A stretch of 64,000 nucleotides of DNA from NCBI GenBank assembly GCA_040365065.1, contig BAABNI010000003.1, positions 1-64,000 on the forward strand, given 5' to 3'. A model generated the notes under the pieces. It ran no database searches. It saw only the letters and a program-made list of their open reading frames with translations, and was not told where the DNA came from. Below, one piece after another: positions 41,375 to 51,100 of the stretch; the first letter of the stretch is position 1; every line of letters starts with the position of its first letter. The position numbers and the translations under genes were made by a program. This stretch comes from Pelagadaptatus aseana. Its GTDB lineage: Bacteria > Pseudomonadota > Gammaproteobacteria > Pseudomonadales > Cellvibrionaceae.

Positions 41375-42973
41375 ATGAGCAGCCATTTGCAATCAATCAA
41401 GCCCGCCCTCAAATCCGGGGATGTACTGTCCCGACTCAGGGACTTTAAGACATCACTGCCTATCAAGGAAACGACCAGAGAGCACACCCTACAGGCTCTG
41501 CACCACCCACAAAGCAACGCCCAGAGGGTTGCCGAAGCGGTTATTCAGGACCCCGCACTGACCCTGCAGATCATTTTCCACACCAACCGGCAACTGCGAA
41601 AACAAGGCACCGAGGCTCGCTATCTGCACCACAGCATCAGCCTGCTGGGACTGCCGCAAATTGAAACCATTGTTCGCAGCCTCCCCAGCTACAATGACCG
41701 AGATAACCTGCATCAGGACTATGAAGAACAGCTCAACCAAAGCTGGCTGGCCGCAGACCTTTGCCAGCAACTGCAGCTGGGCACCGCAGAAGAAAGCCAG
41801 AGCCTGTTTTTAAGCTGCCTGACCATCCGCTTTCATGAACTCGCACTCTGGTGCCACTACCCTCAGGAAATGCATACCATTGAGCGCCTGAAGGCAACAC
41901 CACTGTACAATCACGATCAGATAGAAGAGCGTGTTTTGGGCACCACGATCAACAATTTGGGAATACAGCTAGCCAACCACTGGCCCCTGCCAGAGCTCGC
42001 GCAAACCTGTTGGCAGGATGGCTTTCACCTCAACACCAAGGCCAATCCGGACAGCATCGACCGCCCCAACTGTCTGAAACTGTGCCACGTAGTCAGCAGC
42101 CTGGGTTGCCGCAATTGGTTTCACAGCAAAACATTCAACGCCCAAAACCTGCTCGCCAAAGAAGCACGACGCTCACCCGAACTGGTGGTCAACGCCAGCC
42201 ATCAAAGTGTCATCAGAGCACCACTCACAGGCTGGCAGCAACTGCACCCTGCCAATCGGCTGCTGCAACAGTGGGACTATCAAAAGATTATTGAACCGCT
42301 GCTACTGGATAACAGTCGGGCAACCGATTCAGACAGCACGCCACCGGTTGCCCCGAAGCAGCCCTTGCCGGGAGCCGAAATAAAGCATCAGGAGCTGGAA
42401 CAACTGCTTCACTCTCACCAGCAGGCGGAACAGGGTGACCCCAGAGTATTGAAAGAAAATCTTGCAACTCTGTCTCACCGCGGACATGAATTCTCAGATC
42501 TCAATCAACTGCTGCTCCACACATTGAAAACCTTGCATCAAGGGCTCGGACTGACTGACACCGCCATCATGGTATTGAACAATGACCGCACCCAGCTGCG
42601 CACCCAATACTGCCATAGCAGTAAAGACTTGCTTGGCTTGCGTATCAAACTCAATCCCAATAACCCGGGCCTGTTTGAAAAATTGCTGCAGCAAAAAGCC
42701 AGCATTCTGATTAACGACAAGAGCAGCACCCAAATCATTTCGCAAATTCCAGCCGAGCTCGATGACATCTTTGAGCCTCGGGGCCTTGGCTTTATGTCGC
42801 TGTTTCATTTAAAACAGCCTGTGGGACTTATCATCGGACACAGCCCGCTACTGGAGACCGAAAGCTTTCAGCAATTCAAAAAGGTGTGTACTGCCACATC
42901 TTCCGCCATCTCAGCTCTGGCCAGAGAAAAATATCGACGCAGCAAGGCGCAACAAGCGGCTGATTCACCTTAA
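41375..42973 (+). CDS. HDOD domain protein with a C-terminal GAF-like region
   Basis: A 532-residue signalling protein. The HDOD domain is at about 20-250 (AEAVIQDPALTLQIIFHTNR, then HHSISLLGLPQIETIV) and lacks the HD metal residues, as is normal for HDOD. A variable linker (about 300-380) leads to a GAF-like C-terminal region (about 375-525; TLHQGLGLTDTAIMVLN, SILINDKS, MSLFHL). Such proteins act downstream of c-di-GMP or two-component systems, but the partner is not visible. It follows rsgA by 39 bp. Confidence 0.8.
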   Translation: MSSHLQSIKPALKSGDVLSRLRDFKTSLPIKETTREHTLQALHHPQSNAQRVAEAVIQDPALTLQIIFHTNRQLRKQGTEARYLHHSISLLGLPQIETIVRSLPSYNDRDNLHQDYEEQLNQSWLAADLCQQLQLGTAEESQSLFLSCLTIRFHELALWCHYPQEMHTIERLKATPLYNHDQIEERVLGTTINNLGIQLANHWPLPELAQTCWQDGFHLNTKANPDSIDRPNCLKLCHVVSSLGCRNWFHSKTFNAQNLLAKEARRSPELVVNASHQSVIRAPLTGWQQLHPANRLLQQWDYQKIIEPLLLDNSRATDSDSTPPVAPKQPLPGAEIKHQELEQLLHSHQQAEQGDPRVLKENLATLSHRGHEFSDLNQLLLHTLKTLHQGLGLTDTAIMVLNNDRTQLRTQYCHSSKDLLGLRIKLNPNNPGLFEKLLQQKASILINDKSSTQIISQIPAELDDIFEPRGLGFMSLFHLKQPVGLIIGHSPLLETESFQQFKKVCTATSSAISALAREKYRRSKAQQAADSP

Positions 42974-43064
42974 CAAAAACTGATGCGGCAACCAGCTTTT
43001 GGGGTCACCCTTTCAGCGCTTTTCTTTTACAATGCTGCCACCTTCCAGAACGGATAACTGCTTT

Positions 43065-43916
43065 ATGAAAAACTCCCTGTTTATTGGCCTGCAATACCTG
43101 TTGCCGCAACACGCCTTATCGAGAGCCGCTGGCTGGTTGGCCAACACCTCTATTGCATGGATCAAGAATCCGTTCACTCGCTGGTTTGTCAATCGCTACG
43201 ATATCGACATGAGCGAAGCAGCACAAAGCGACCCCTGCGCCTATCGCAGTTTCAACGACTTCTTTACCCGGGCTTTAAAAGACGGCGCCCGCCCTATCGA
43301 CAGTGCCAACAACACCGTAGTTTTTCCTGCCGATGGTGCCATCAGTCAACTTGGCAACATACAGCACGGCAGAGTCTTTCAGGCCAAAGGGCAGGACTAT
43401 TCCCTAATCGAGCTGCTCGGCGGTGACGCCGAAACGGCCAAGCCATTCCAGGACGGTAAATTCGCCACCGTCTATCTGTCCCCCAGAGATTATCATCGTG
43501 TCCACATGCCGCTGACCGGCACCTTGAAAAGCATGATTCATGTCCCAGGCGATCTGTTTTCGGTCAATGATGTCACAGCGGAAAATGTGCCGCGTCTGTT
43601 TTCTCGCAATGAAAGAGCCGTGTGCCTGTTTGACACCGAAGCAGGGCCGATGGCCGTCATTCTGGTTGGCGCCATGATTGTTGCCAGCATTGAAACTGTC
43701 TGGGCAGGACAGGTCGCACCTGTAGCCAAGACCGTCACCACCACACATTACGGCAACCAACCAGTAATCAAACTGGAAAAAGGGGAAGAAATGGGGCGCT
43801 TTAAACTCGGCTCAACCGCAATTGTGCTGTTTGGCCCAGACGCTATGAATTGGCAGAAATCCCTTGAGACTGGAAGCCCCACCCGCATGGGCGAGGCAAT
43901 GGGACAATTTGTGTGA
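43065..43916 (+). CDS. psd: phosphatidylserine decarboxylase
   Basis: Makes phosphatidylethanolamine. Proenzyme of 283 residues cut at the LGST motif (FKLGSTAIVLF) to give a pyruvoyl cofactor. The catalytic Asp in FPADGAISQ and His in YLSPRDYHRVHMP are present. I chose the ATG at the family's start (MKNSLFIGLQYLLPQH); the upstream frame adds 22 unrelated residues. rsgA-orn-psd neighbourhood is usual in this class. Confidence 0.97.
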   Translation: MKNSLFIGLQYLLPQHALSRAAGWLANTSIAWIKNPFTRWFVNRYDIDMSEAAQSDPCAYRSFNDFFTRALKDGARPIDSANNTVVFPADGAISQLGNIQHGRVFQAKGQDYSLIELLGGDAETAKPFQDGKFATVYLSPRDYHRVHMPLTGTLKSMIHVPGDLFSVNDVTAENVPRLFSRNERAVCLFDTEAGPMAVILVGAMIVASIETVWAGQVAPVAKTVTTTHYGNQPVIKLEKGEEMGRFKLGSTAIVLFGPDAMNWQKSLETGSPTRMGEAMGQFV

Positions 43917-43933
43917 TACTGAAGGAATCAAGA

Positions 43934-43963
43934 CAGGGCGGCGGCCATCCTGCCACCGCCCTG
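43934..43963. repeat. GC-rich hairpin between psd and the HD-GYP gene
   Basis: CAGGGCGGCGG and CCACCGCCCTG arms (one mismatch) with an eight-base loop lie in the gap between two convergent genes. No T-run follows, so it may be an attenuating or processing hairpin rather than a classical terminator. Confidence 0.5.
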
Positions 43964-43985
43964 CTCAGGGTCTTGTAGCAAAGCG

Positions 43986-45365
43986 TCAGGCATGACGCCT
44001 GAACAGTGATTTTAAAAAGCCTTTTTCGGACTTCATCATATAGCGATTGCGCAACTCTTCGGCATCCAGACCGTAACTGCCCGGCGCCAGATCTACCGCA
44101 ATATCAATCATATCCTGACCACCAGACGCGAGCTTACCAGCGTCTATCAACGCCCTTTTTTTCTTGTCATCGACGGCAAGATCCAGAAGCCTCGGCTTTG
44201 CCAATGGCTGTTTGGTGGCATCAAGTAAAATCAGCACCTGCGGTTTAAGGCGTCGCTCCAGATTCTGCTCAACCACAACCGCCACCTCTCCGGTAGAAAG
44301 CTCTACCAGAGTGCCTGTGGGATAGAGACCAATCGCCCGGATAAACTCAACCACCAGATCTTCCTGGAACTCCTGATTGCGGCAATCGTACAAGCGTGAA
44401 ACCGCTTTAGAGGGTGACAGAGCCTGTTGCCCACTGCGGCAGAACACCAGCTCGTCATAGAAGGTCACCATGCCGGCAATGCGCGCCGACACGGGGATTT
44501 TACTGCCTTTTAAACCAAGCGGAAAACCGCTGCCATTAAGCCGTTCACAGTGATTTTTGACCACGGAAACGACCTGGGGCTCCAAGGCTTCTTCCTGCTG
44601 CAAAATATCCACGCCGATGGAGACAAACCGACGATACTCCTGCTCTTGTGCATCGGAACGGGGAAATAGAGCCAACAGCTCCTGAGGCAATCTTGATTTG
44701 CCAACATCCTTCAAGAGCACACCCAGCGCCAACCGTTCCAGATTGACCTTGCTCATGCCTATATGGCGCCCAAAAATAATCGCCCAAACCGCACAGCGAA
44801 CAGAATGAGCATAGGTAAACTCATCAACCATTTGCACCCGTGATAACCACGTCAGGGCATCGGGGTGACGCAGCACACTGTCAACCATGGCGCTGGCAAC
44901 CCTGCGGGTCGAGCGCAGCGACACGGACTCTCCCGATTGCAGCTGATGCATAACCGAAGCCACAGCCTGATTCAGGGCACGGTGCAGTTGCTCTGCTTTT
45001 TGCAGTTCTTTATCACGGTCAACCTGCAGCGGATAGCTGTTGTGAACCACCTTCAGCGGAGTTACCTGAATGGGCTCTCCGCGAACATCACTGGAAACTG
45101 CCGAGGAATCAGTAACTCCCGGCACACTGCCGCCACCCGTCGCACCGGAGTAGACTTTCAAGGTGCTGACACCAGGAATGGCTTTGCGCTTTACATCGAT
45201 ATAAACGTGGCTACAGAAACGCTGCAACTGGGCAATATCATCCGCATCACGAATGTAGAACCCCTGCAGAGGAAAGGGGGTTTGAGTCCACGGGCGATCA
45301 AGGCCGGCAACATACATGCCCACCACCAGATTATTCACCTCGTACTTGACCTGCCGAACACTCAT
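43986..45365 (-). CDS. degenerate HD-GYP domain protein with DUF3391
   Basis: A 459-residue protein. The N-terminal DUF3391 (about 1-75, VNNLVVGMYVAGLDRPWTQTPF) is the family's usual partner of HD-GYP. The HD-GYP domain (about 155-330) shows HSVRCAVW, but the HD pair reads KD (VLLKDVGKSRLP) and the GYP end reads NHCERLNGSGFP where HHE-x-x-D-G-x-G-Y-P is expected. The metal ligands are thus largely lost. Likely c-di-GMP or partner binding without phosphodiesterase activity. It lies downstream of hemE. Confidence 0.85.
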   Translation of the reverse strand: MSVRQVKYEVNNLVVGMYVAGLDRPWTQTPFPLQGFYIRDADDIAQLQRFCSHVYIDVKRKAIPGVSTLKVYSGATGGGSVPGVTDSSAVSSDVRGEPIQVTPLKVVHNSYPLQVDRDKELQKAEQLHRALNQAVASVMHQLQSGESVSLRSTRRVASAMVDSVLRHPDALTWLSRVQMVDEFTYAHSVRCAVWAIIFGRHIGMSKVNLERLALGVLLKDVGKSRLPQELLALFPRSDAQEQEYRRFVSIGVDILQQEEALEPQVVSVVKNHCERLNGSGFPLGLKGSKIPVSARIAGMVTFYDELVFCRSGQQALSPSKAVSRLYDCRNQEFQEDLVVEFIRAIGLYPTGTLVELSTGEVAVVVEQNLERRLKPQVLILLDATKQPLAKPRLLDLAVDDKKKRALIDAGKLASGGQDMIDIAVDLAPGSYGLDAEELRNRYMMKSEKGFLKSLFRRHA

Positions 45366-45529
45366 GACGACCTCGGTTTTGGTTTACTTCATGTAATTAT
45401 TATAAGCGCTAGCGGAGCCTGCAAACCGTGACCGGGTGCACAAACTCCACTTTTTGACCAAAAAGACGCCAAAGTGTACAGCAGGGCTCGCTTATGCGGA
45501 ACCCTGTTTTGAGCAAATCGTAACTGCAA

Positions 45530-46597
45530 TTATTGGTGGTACTGAGCAGACAACTCGTGAACCGACTCAATAAAGGCTCCCGCATGAGCCGGATCCACTT
45601 CCGGAGTAATACCATGGCCAAGGTTAAATACATGACCTGAGCCTTTACCATAACCGGCAAGCACAGCCGCCACCTCTTCGCGGATACGCTCAGGTTTGGC
45701 ATAGAGAATGGACGGATCCATATTGCCCTGCAGAGCCACCTTATCGCCGACACGAGCTCGAGCCTGAGCAATATCGGTGGTCCAATCCAGACCCAGTGCC
45801 GTGGCACCGCTGTTCGCCATGACCTCCAGCCATTGACCGCCACCCTTGGTAAACAAAATCACAGGAACCTGACGACCTTCATTCTCTTTGATCAGACCAT
45901 CGATAATGCGCTGCATCGGCTTGAGTGAATATTCCTGATAAGCACTGTGACTCAACGCGCCCCCCCAGGAATCAAAAATCTGTACGGCCTGAGCACCGGC
46001 TTTGATCTGGCCATTAAGGTAAGCGGTTATGGACTCGACCAACTTGTCGATCAATAGCTGAAACACTTCCGGATCGTTATACATTAACGCCTTGGTGCGA
46101 CGATAGTCCTTGGATGAACCGCCTTCCACCATATAGGTGGCCAGAGTCCAAGGGCTGCCGGTAAAGCCGATCAATGGCACGCGACCATTCAACTCACGAC
46201 GAATGGTGCTCACGGCATCCAACACATAGGGCAAATCCTGCTGTGGATTAACAACCGGCAGCGCCTCAATATCAGCTGCATTGGTGACGGACTTCTTAAA
46301 TTTGGGCCCCTCACCGGTCTCAAAGTACAAACCCAACCCCATGGCGTCAGGGATAGTGAGAATGTCGGAAAAAAGAATGGCCGCATCCAACGAGGGATAT
46401 CGATCAAGCGGCTGCAGGGTCACTTCACAGGCCAGCTCCGGGTTGGTACACAAACCCATAAAATCACCTGCCTGAGCACGGGTAGCGCGGTACTCCGGCA
46501 GATAGCGACCCGCCTGACGCATCATCCATACGGGCGTGGCATCAACAGGTTGCTTTAACAAAGCTCGAAGAAAGCGATCGTTTTTTAATTCAGCCAT
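45530..46597 (-). CDS. hemE: uroporphyrinogen decarboxylase
   Basis: Decarboxylates uroporphyrinogen III to coproporphyrinogen III. 355 residues with the substrate-binding start PVWMMRQAGRYLPEYR (Arg and Asp ligands), LFSDILTIPDAMG, GFTGSPWTLATYMVEGG and the closing FNLGHGITPEVDP. The gap to the HD-GYP gene (164 bp) holds a CAGGG/CCCTG hairpin but no clear terminator. Confidence 0.98.
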   Translation of the reverse strand: MAELKNDRFLRALLKQPVDATPVWMMRQAGRYLPEYRATRAQAGDFMGLCTNPELACEVTLQPLDRYPSLDAAILFSDILTIPDAMGLGLYFETGEGPKFKKSVTNAADIEALPVVNPQQDLPYVLDAVSTIRRELNGRVPLIGFTGSPWTLATYMVEGGSSKDYRRTKALMYNDPEVFQLLIDKLVESITAYLNGQIKAGAQAVQIFDSWGGALSHSAYQEYSLKPMQRIIDGLIKENEGRQVPVILFTKGGGQWLEVMANSGATALGLDWTTDIAQARARVGDKVALQGNMDPSILYAKPERIREEVAAVLAGYGKGSGHVFNLGHGITPEVDPAHAGAFIESVHELSAQYHQ

Positions 46598-46628
46598 TTC
46601 TTTTCTCTAATCAATATTCCAAATATGC

Positions 46629-46651
46629 AAAAGCCCCGCGGATGCGAGGCT
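46629..46651 (-). terminator. terminator after gltD
   Basis: On the minus strand a 7-bp stem GCCTCGC/GCGGGGC (one mismatch) is followed by TTTTGC, 25 bp past the gltD stop. Confidence 0.7.
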
Positions 46652-46676
46652 CTATGCGAAGACATACTATTGTGGA

Positions 46677-48095
46677 TCAAACTTCCAGATAATCCAAAAT
46701 ACCTTCAGCAGCCTGACGGCCTTCCCAGATGGCGGTAACCACCAAATCAGAACCACGCACCATATCACCACCGGCAAACACTTTCGGGTTGGAGGTCTGG
46801 AATTTATATTCCTGATGCTCTGGTGCCTCTACGCCACCCCAGCTGTTTACCGAGATATCGTGATCATTAAACCAGGGCTTTGGATCCGGATTAAAGCCAA
46901 AGGCCACCAGAATCACATCCGCCGGCAGGATCTCTTCACTGCCTGCAATAGGCTCTGGGCGACGGCGACCGTTCTCATCTGGCTCACCCAGCTTGGTGGT
47001 AATCACCTTGAGGCCTTCTACCTTGCCATCACCAACGATTTCAACCGGCTGGCGATTAAACAGGAATTCTACGCCCTCTTCTTTGGCATTGGCCACTTCG
47101 CGCACAGAACCCGGCATATTGGCTTCATCACGGCGGTAAGCACAAGTTACCGAAGCTGCCTGCTGACGAATGGAGGTACGGTTACAATCCATGGCAGTGT
47201 CACCACCACCCAGAACAACCACCTTCTTGCCCTCTACGCTGATGAAATCTTCCGGGCTCTTTTCAAAGCCGAGATTGCGATTCACGTTAGAAACTAGGAA
47301 TGGCAGTGCATCGTAAACGCCGGGTAGATCTTCACCCGGGAAACCGCCTTTCATATAGGTGTAAGTACCCATGCCCATAAAGACCGCATCATAGTCATTG
47401 AGCAACTCTTCCATAGAAATGTCTTTGCCGATTTCGGTATTGAGACGGAATTCGACACCCATTTCAGTGAAAATTTCACGGCGACGGACAAGCACAGATT
47501 TTTCCAGTTTGAACTCGGGAATACCAAAGGTCAGCAGACCACCGATTTCCGGGTAGCGATCAAACACGACAGGCTTAACACCATTGCGCACCAGCACGTC
47601 GGCACAGCCCAGACCGGCAGGACCTGCGCCAATCACAGCTACTTTTTTGTCGGTCCAAACCACCTTGGACATATCCGGCTTCCAGCCCATGGCAAAAGCC
47701 GTGTCGGTAATGTACTTCTCGGCATTACCAATGGTCACCGCACCAAAACCGTCATTCAGGGTACAGGCGCCTTCACACAGGCGATCCTGCGGGCACACGC
47801 GGCCACAAACCTCTGGCAGGGTATTGGTTTGATGGCTCAGTTCTGCCGCCTCAAAAATATTGCCCTCGGAAATCAGTTTCAGCCAGTTGGGAATAAAGTT
47901 GTGTACCGGGCACTTCCACTCACAGTAGGGATTGCCGCATTCCAGACAACGGTGCGACTGGGTCTGCACCTCGGTCTTGGTAAACGGCTCATAGATCTCT
48001 ACAAACTGGGTCTTACGGGACTTAATGTCTTTCTTACTGGGATCACTTCGACCCACATCCAGAAACTGAAAGTTGTTACTTAAACGCTCAGCCAT
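46677..48095 (-). CDS. gltD: glutamate synthase small subunit
   Basis: NADPH-oxidising partner of GltB. 472 residues. The N-terminal Fe-S region has CLECGNPYCEWKCPVHNFI and CGRVCPQDRLCEGACTL. Two Rossmann motifs follow, GAGPAGLGCADVL for FAD and VVLGGGDTAMDC for NADPH, and the usual C-terminal GGDMVRGSDLVVTAIWEGR. It follows gltB by 53 bp in one transcript. Confidence 0.98.
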   Translation of the reverse strand: MAERLSNNFQFLDVGRSDPSKKDIKSRKTQFVEIYEPFTKTEVQTQSHRCLECGNPYCEWKCPVHNFIPNWLKLISEGNIFEAAELSHQTNTLPEVCGRVCPQDRLCEGACTLNDGFGAVTIGNAEKYITDTAFAMGWKPDMSKVVWTDKKVAVIGAGPAGLGCADVLVRNGVKPVVFDRYPEIGGLLTFGIPEFKLEKSVLVRRREIFTEMGVEFRLNTEIGKDISMEELLNDYDAVFMGMGTYTYMKGGFPGEDLPGVYDALPFLVSNVNRNLGFEKSPEDFISVEGKKVVVLGGGDTAMDCNRTSIRQQAASVTCAYRRDEANMPGSVREVANAKEEGVEFLFNRQPVEIVGDGKVEGLKVITTKLGEPDENGRRRPEPIAGSEEILPADVILVAFGFNPDPKPWFNDHDISVNSWGGVEAPEHQEYKFQTSNPKVFAGGDMVRGSDLVVTAIWEGRQAAEGILDYLEV

Positions 48096-48148
48096 TTTCT
48101 TAGCCTCTATAATTCTTTCGCTCGTTGCTCTAACTGCTGCTTAACCTG

Positions 48149-51100
48149 TTACTCGCCGCGTGACTTAACGCGATCAAGCAGGCTGCCGAGATCAGCGGCC
48201 TTGGGTTTTACCAGCCAGAACTTACCGATGTAATCGCGGAAGTTGTCCAGCAGCTCCTGACCCCAGGCACTGCCAGTCTCTTCAACAAACTCGGCGATCA
48301 CAGTGCGCAAGTGGGTGCGGTAGCCTTCCATTGACTCACTGTTGATGCGATGAATTTCAACCAGTTCCTGGTTGTACTTGTCTACAAAGGTATTGCTGCG
48401 ATCCAGCACGTAAGCGAAACCACCGGTCATACCGGCGCCGAAGTTCACTCCGGTTTCACCCAATACCGCGACCATACCGCCAGTCATGTATTCACAGCAG
48501 TGATCACCTGCACCTTCCACAACCACATGAGCACCGGAGTTACGAACACCGCAGCGCTCACCGGCATTACCCGCAGCAAATAACTTACCGCCGGTTGCAC
48601 CATACAGACAGGTATTACCCATAATGCTGGTTTCATTGGTCTTGAACTCGGAACCCTGAGGTGGACGCAGGACGATCTTACCGCCGGCCATACCTTTACC
48701 CACGTAATCGTTGGCATCACCTTCAAGGTACAGGTCCAGACCACCAGCATTCCAGACACCAAAACTCTGACCCGCAATACCGGTCAGATTCAGTTTGATC
48801 GGCGCATCGTTCATGCCGTGGTTACCATGACGCTTGGCAATTTCACCGGAAATACGGGCACCAATGGAACGGTCACAGTTATTGATCTCAAAACTGAACT
48901 CGCCACCGGACTTGGCCTCAATCGCAGGCAGCACTTCGGCCACCATCTTCTCGGCAGTTTCGCCTTTGTCGAACGGCTCGTTCTTGGTCACGCCACAACG
49001 CTGAGGCTTGGTTTCCAAAAACTCATCGGTGTGAATAATACGGCTCAGATCCAGTTTGCTTTGCTTGTCGGTTGCACCATTGATCGGCTGCAGCAGATCA
49101 ACGCGGCCAACTAGCTCATCCAGAGTGCGGACACCCAGACGCGCCATCCACTCACGAGCCTCTTCAGCTACAAACTTGAAGAAGTTCATGGCCATATCCA
49201 CGGTGCCGATGTAGTGATCGTCACGCAGTTTATCGTTCTGGGTAGCAACACCGGTCGCACAGTTGTTCAAGTGACAGATGCGCAGGTACTTACAACCCAG
49301 TGCCACCATCGGTGCGGTACCAAAGCCGAAGCTTTCAGCACCCAACATGGCCGCCTTGATGACATCCAGACCGGACTTCAAACCACCATCAGTCTGAACG
49401 CGAACCTTATCACGCAGATCGTTGGCACGCAGGGTTTGATGAGTCTCGGACAGACCCAGCTCCCAAGGCGAACCGGCGTAGCGAATCGAGGTCAGCGGGC
49501 TCGCTGCAGTACCACCGTCGTAACCGGAGATGGTAATGAAGTCGGCATAGGCCTTGGCCACGCCCGCAGCAATGGTTCCCACACCGGGGCGGGACACCAG
49601 CTTCACAGACACCATGGCATCAGGATTGACCTGCTTAAGGTCGTAAATCAACTGCGCCAGATCTTCAATTGAGTAGATATCGTGGTGTGGCGGTGGCGAA
49701 ATCAGGGTAACACCGGGCACGGAGTAACGCAGGCGCGCAATCAGATCATTGACCTTGCCGCCAGGCAGCTGACCACCCTCACCGGGCTTGGCACCCTGAG
49801 CCACTTTAATCTGCAACACTTCCGCGTTTACCAGATAGTGTGGGGTCACACCAAAACGTCCGGATGCAATCTGCTTGATCTTGGAAATTTTGTTGGTGCC
49901 AAAACGGGCTGGATCTTCACCACCCTCACCGCTATTGGAGCGACCACCCAGAGTATTCATGGCCTGGGCCAGAGCTTCGTGAGCCTCTGGTGACAGCGCG
50001 CCCAGCGACATGGCCGCAGAATCAAAGCGGGAAACAATGGCACTGACCGGCTCCACCTCATCCAGTGGAATCGCCTTGTCCGCTTCTTTAATGGCCAGCA
50101 TATCGCGCAGAGTCGCGGTCGGGCGGTTGTTTACCAGCTCAGCATACTGACGCCAGGCGTTGTAATCCCCGGATTTAACCGCCTGTTGCAGGGTTTGCAC
50201 CACATCGGGGTTAAAGGCGTGATACTCCTCGCCGTGAACATACTTCAGCAGACCGCCAGGATTGATATTTTTGCGTTTAACCCAGGCCGTTTTGGCCAGC
50301 GCCTTCTGATCCTTTTCCAGATCTTCGAATCCGGAACCCTGAATACGGCTATCGGTACCGGTAAAGCACAGCTCAACCACTTCGTCATTCAGACCAATAG
50401 CCTCAAACAACTGAGCACCACGATAGGAAGCAATGGTGGAAATACCCATCTTCGACAGGATCTTCATCAAGCCCTTGTTGATGCCCTTGCGATAGTTGTT
50501 GTAAGCGGTATTCACATCCAGCAACAACTCACCGGTTCTGATCAGGTCGTTGAGTACGTGATAGCTCAGGTATGGATACACCAGAGAAGCACCATAGCCA
50601 ATCAGCGTCGCTACATGGTGTGAATCACGCGCAGTTGCGGTTTCCACAAGAATATTGGAATCACAACGCAGCCCCTCGCGCATCAAACGTTGATGCACCG
50701 CACCGGTAGCAAGCAGTGAATGAATAGGCAGCAGACCCGGCTGCAGCTCGTTATCAGACAATACAACAATCACAGTGCCAGCACGAACCGATTCAACCAC
50801 CTTGTCACACAGGGTCTCAACGGCCTGTTTCAGACTCATGTTGGCGGGATCGTAATGAGTGCGGAAAATTTCCTTGCTGTACTCGGGCTGATCATTGGCC
50901 AGAATCGATTCAAACTTGGCTGGAGACAACACAGGAGAGCTCATCACCAGACGTTTGGCGTGCTCTTCAGATTGCTGATACAAAGACAGCTCACGACCAA
51001 CGCAAGTCTCCAGAGACATCACAATCGCCTCACGCAGAGGATCAATTGGTGGGTTGGTCACCTGGGCAAATTGCTGTCGGAAATAGTCATACAACGACCG

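Noticed and set aside
45366..45529. Terminator for hemE from the CAGGG/CCCTG hairpin
   Set aside because: The stem is only 5 bp with a long loop and lacks a T-run on the proper side; too weak to list.
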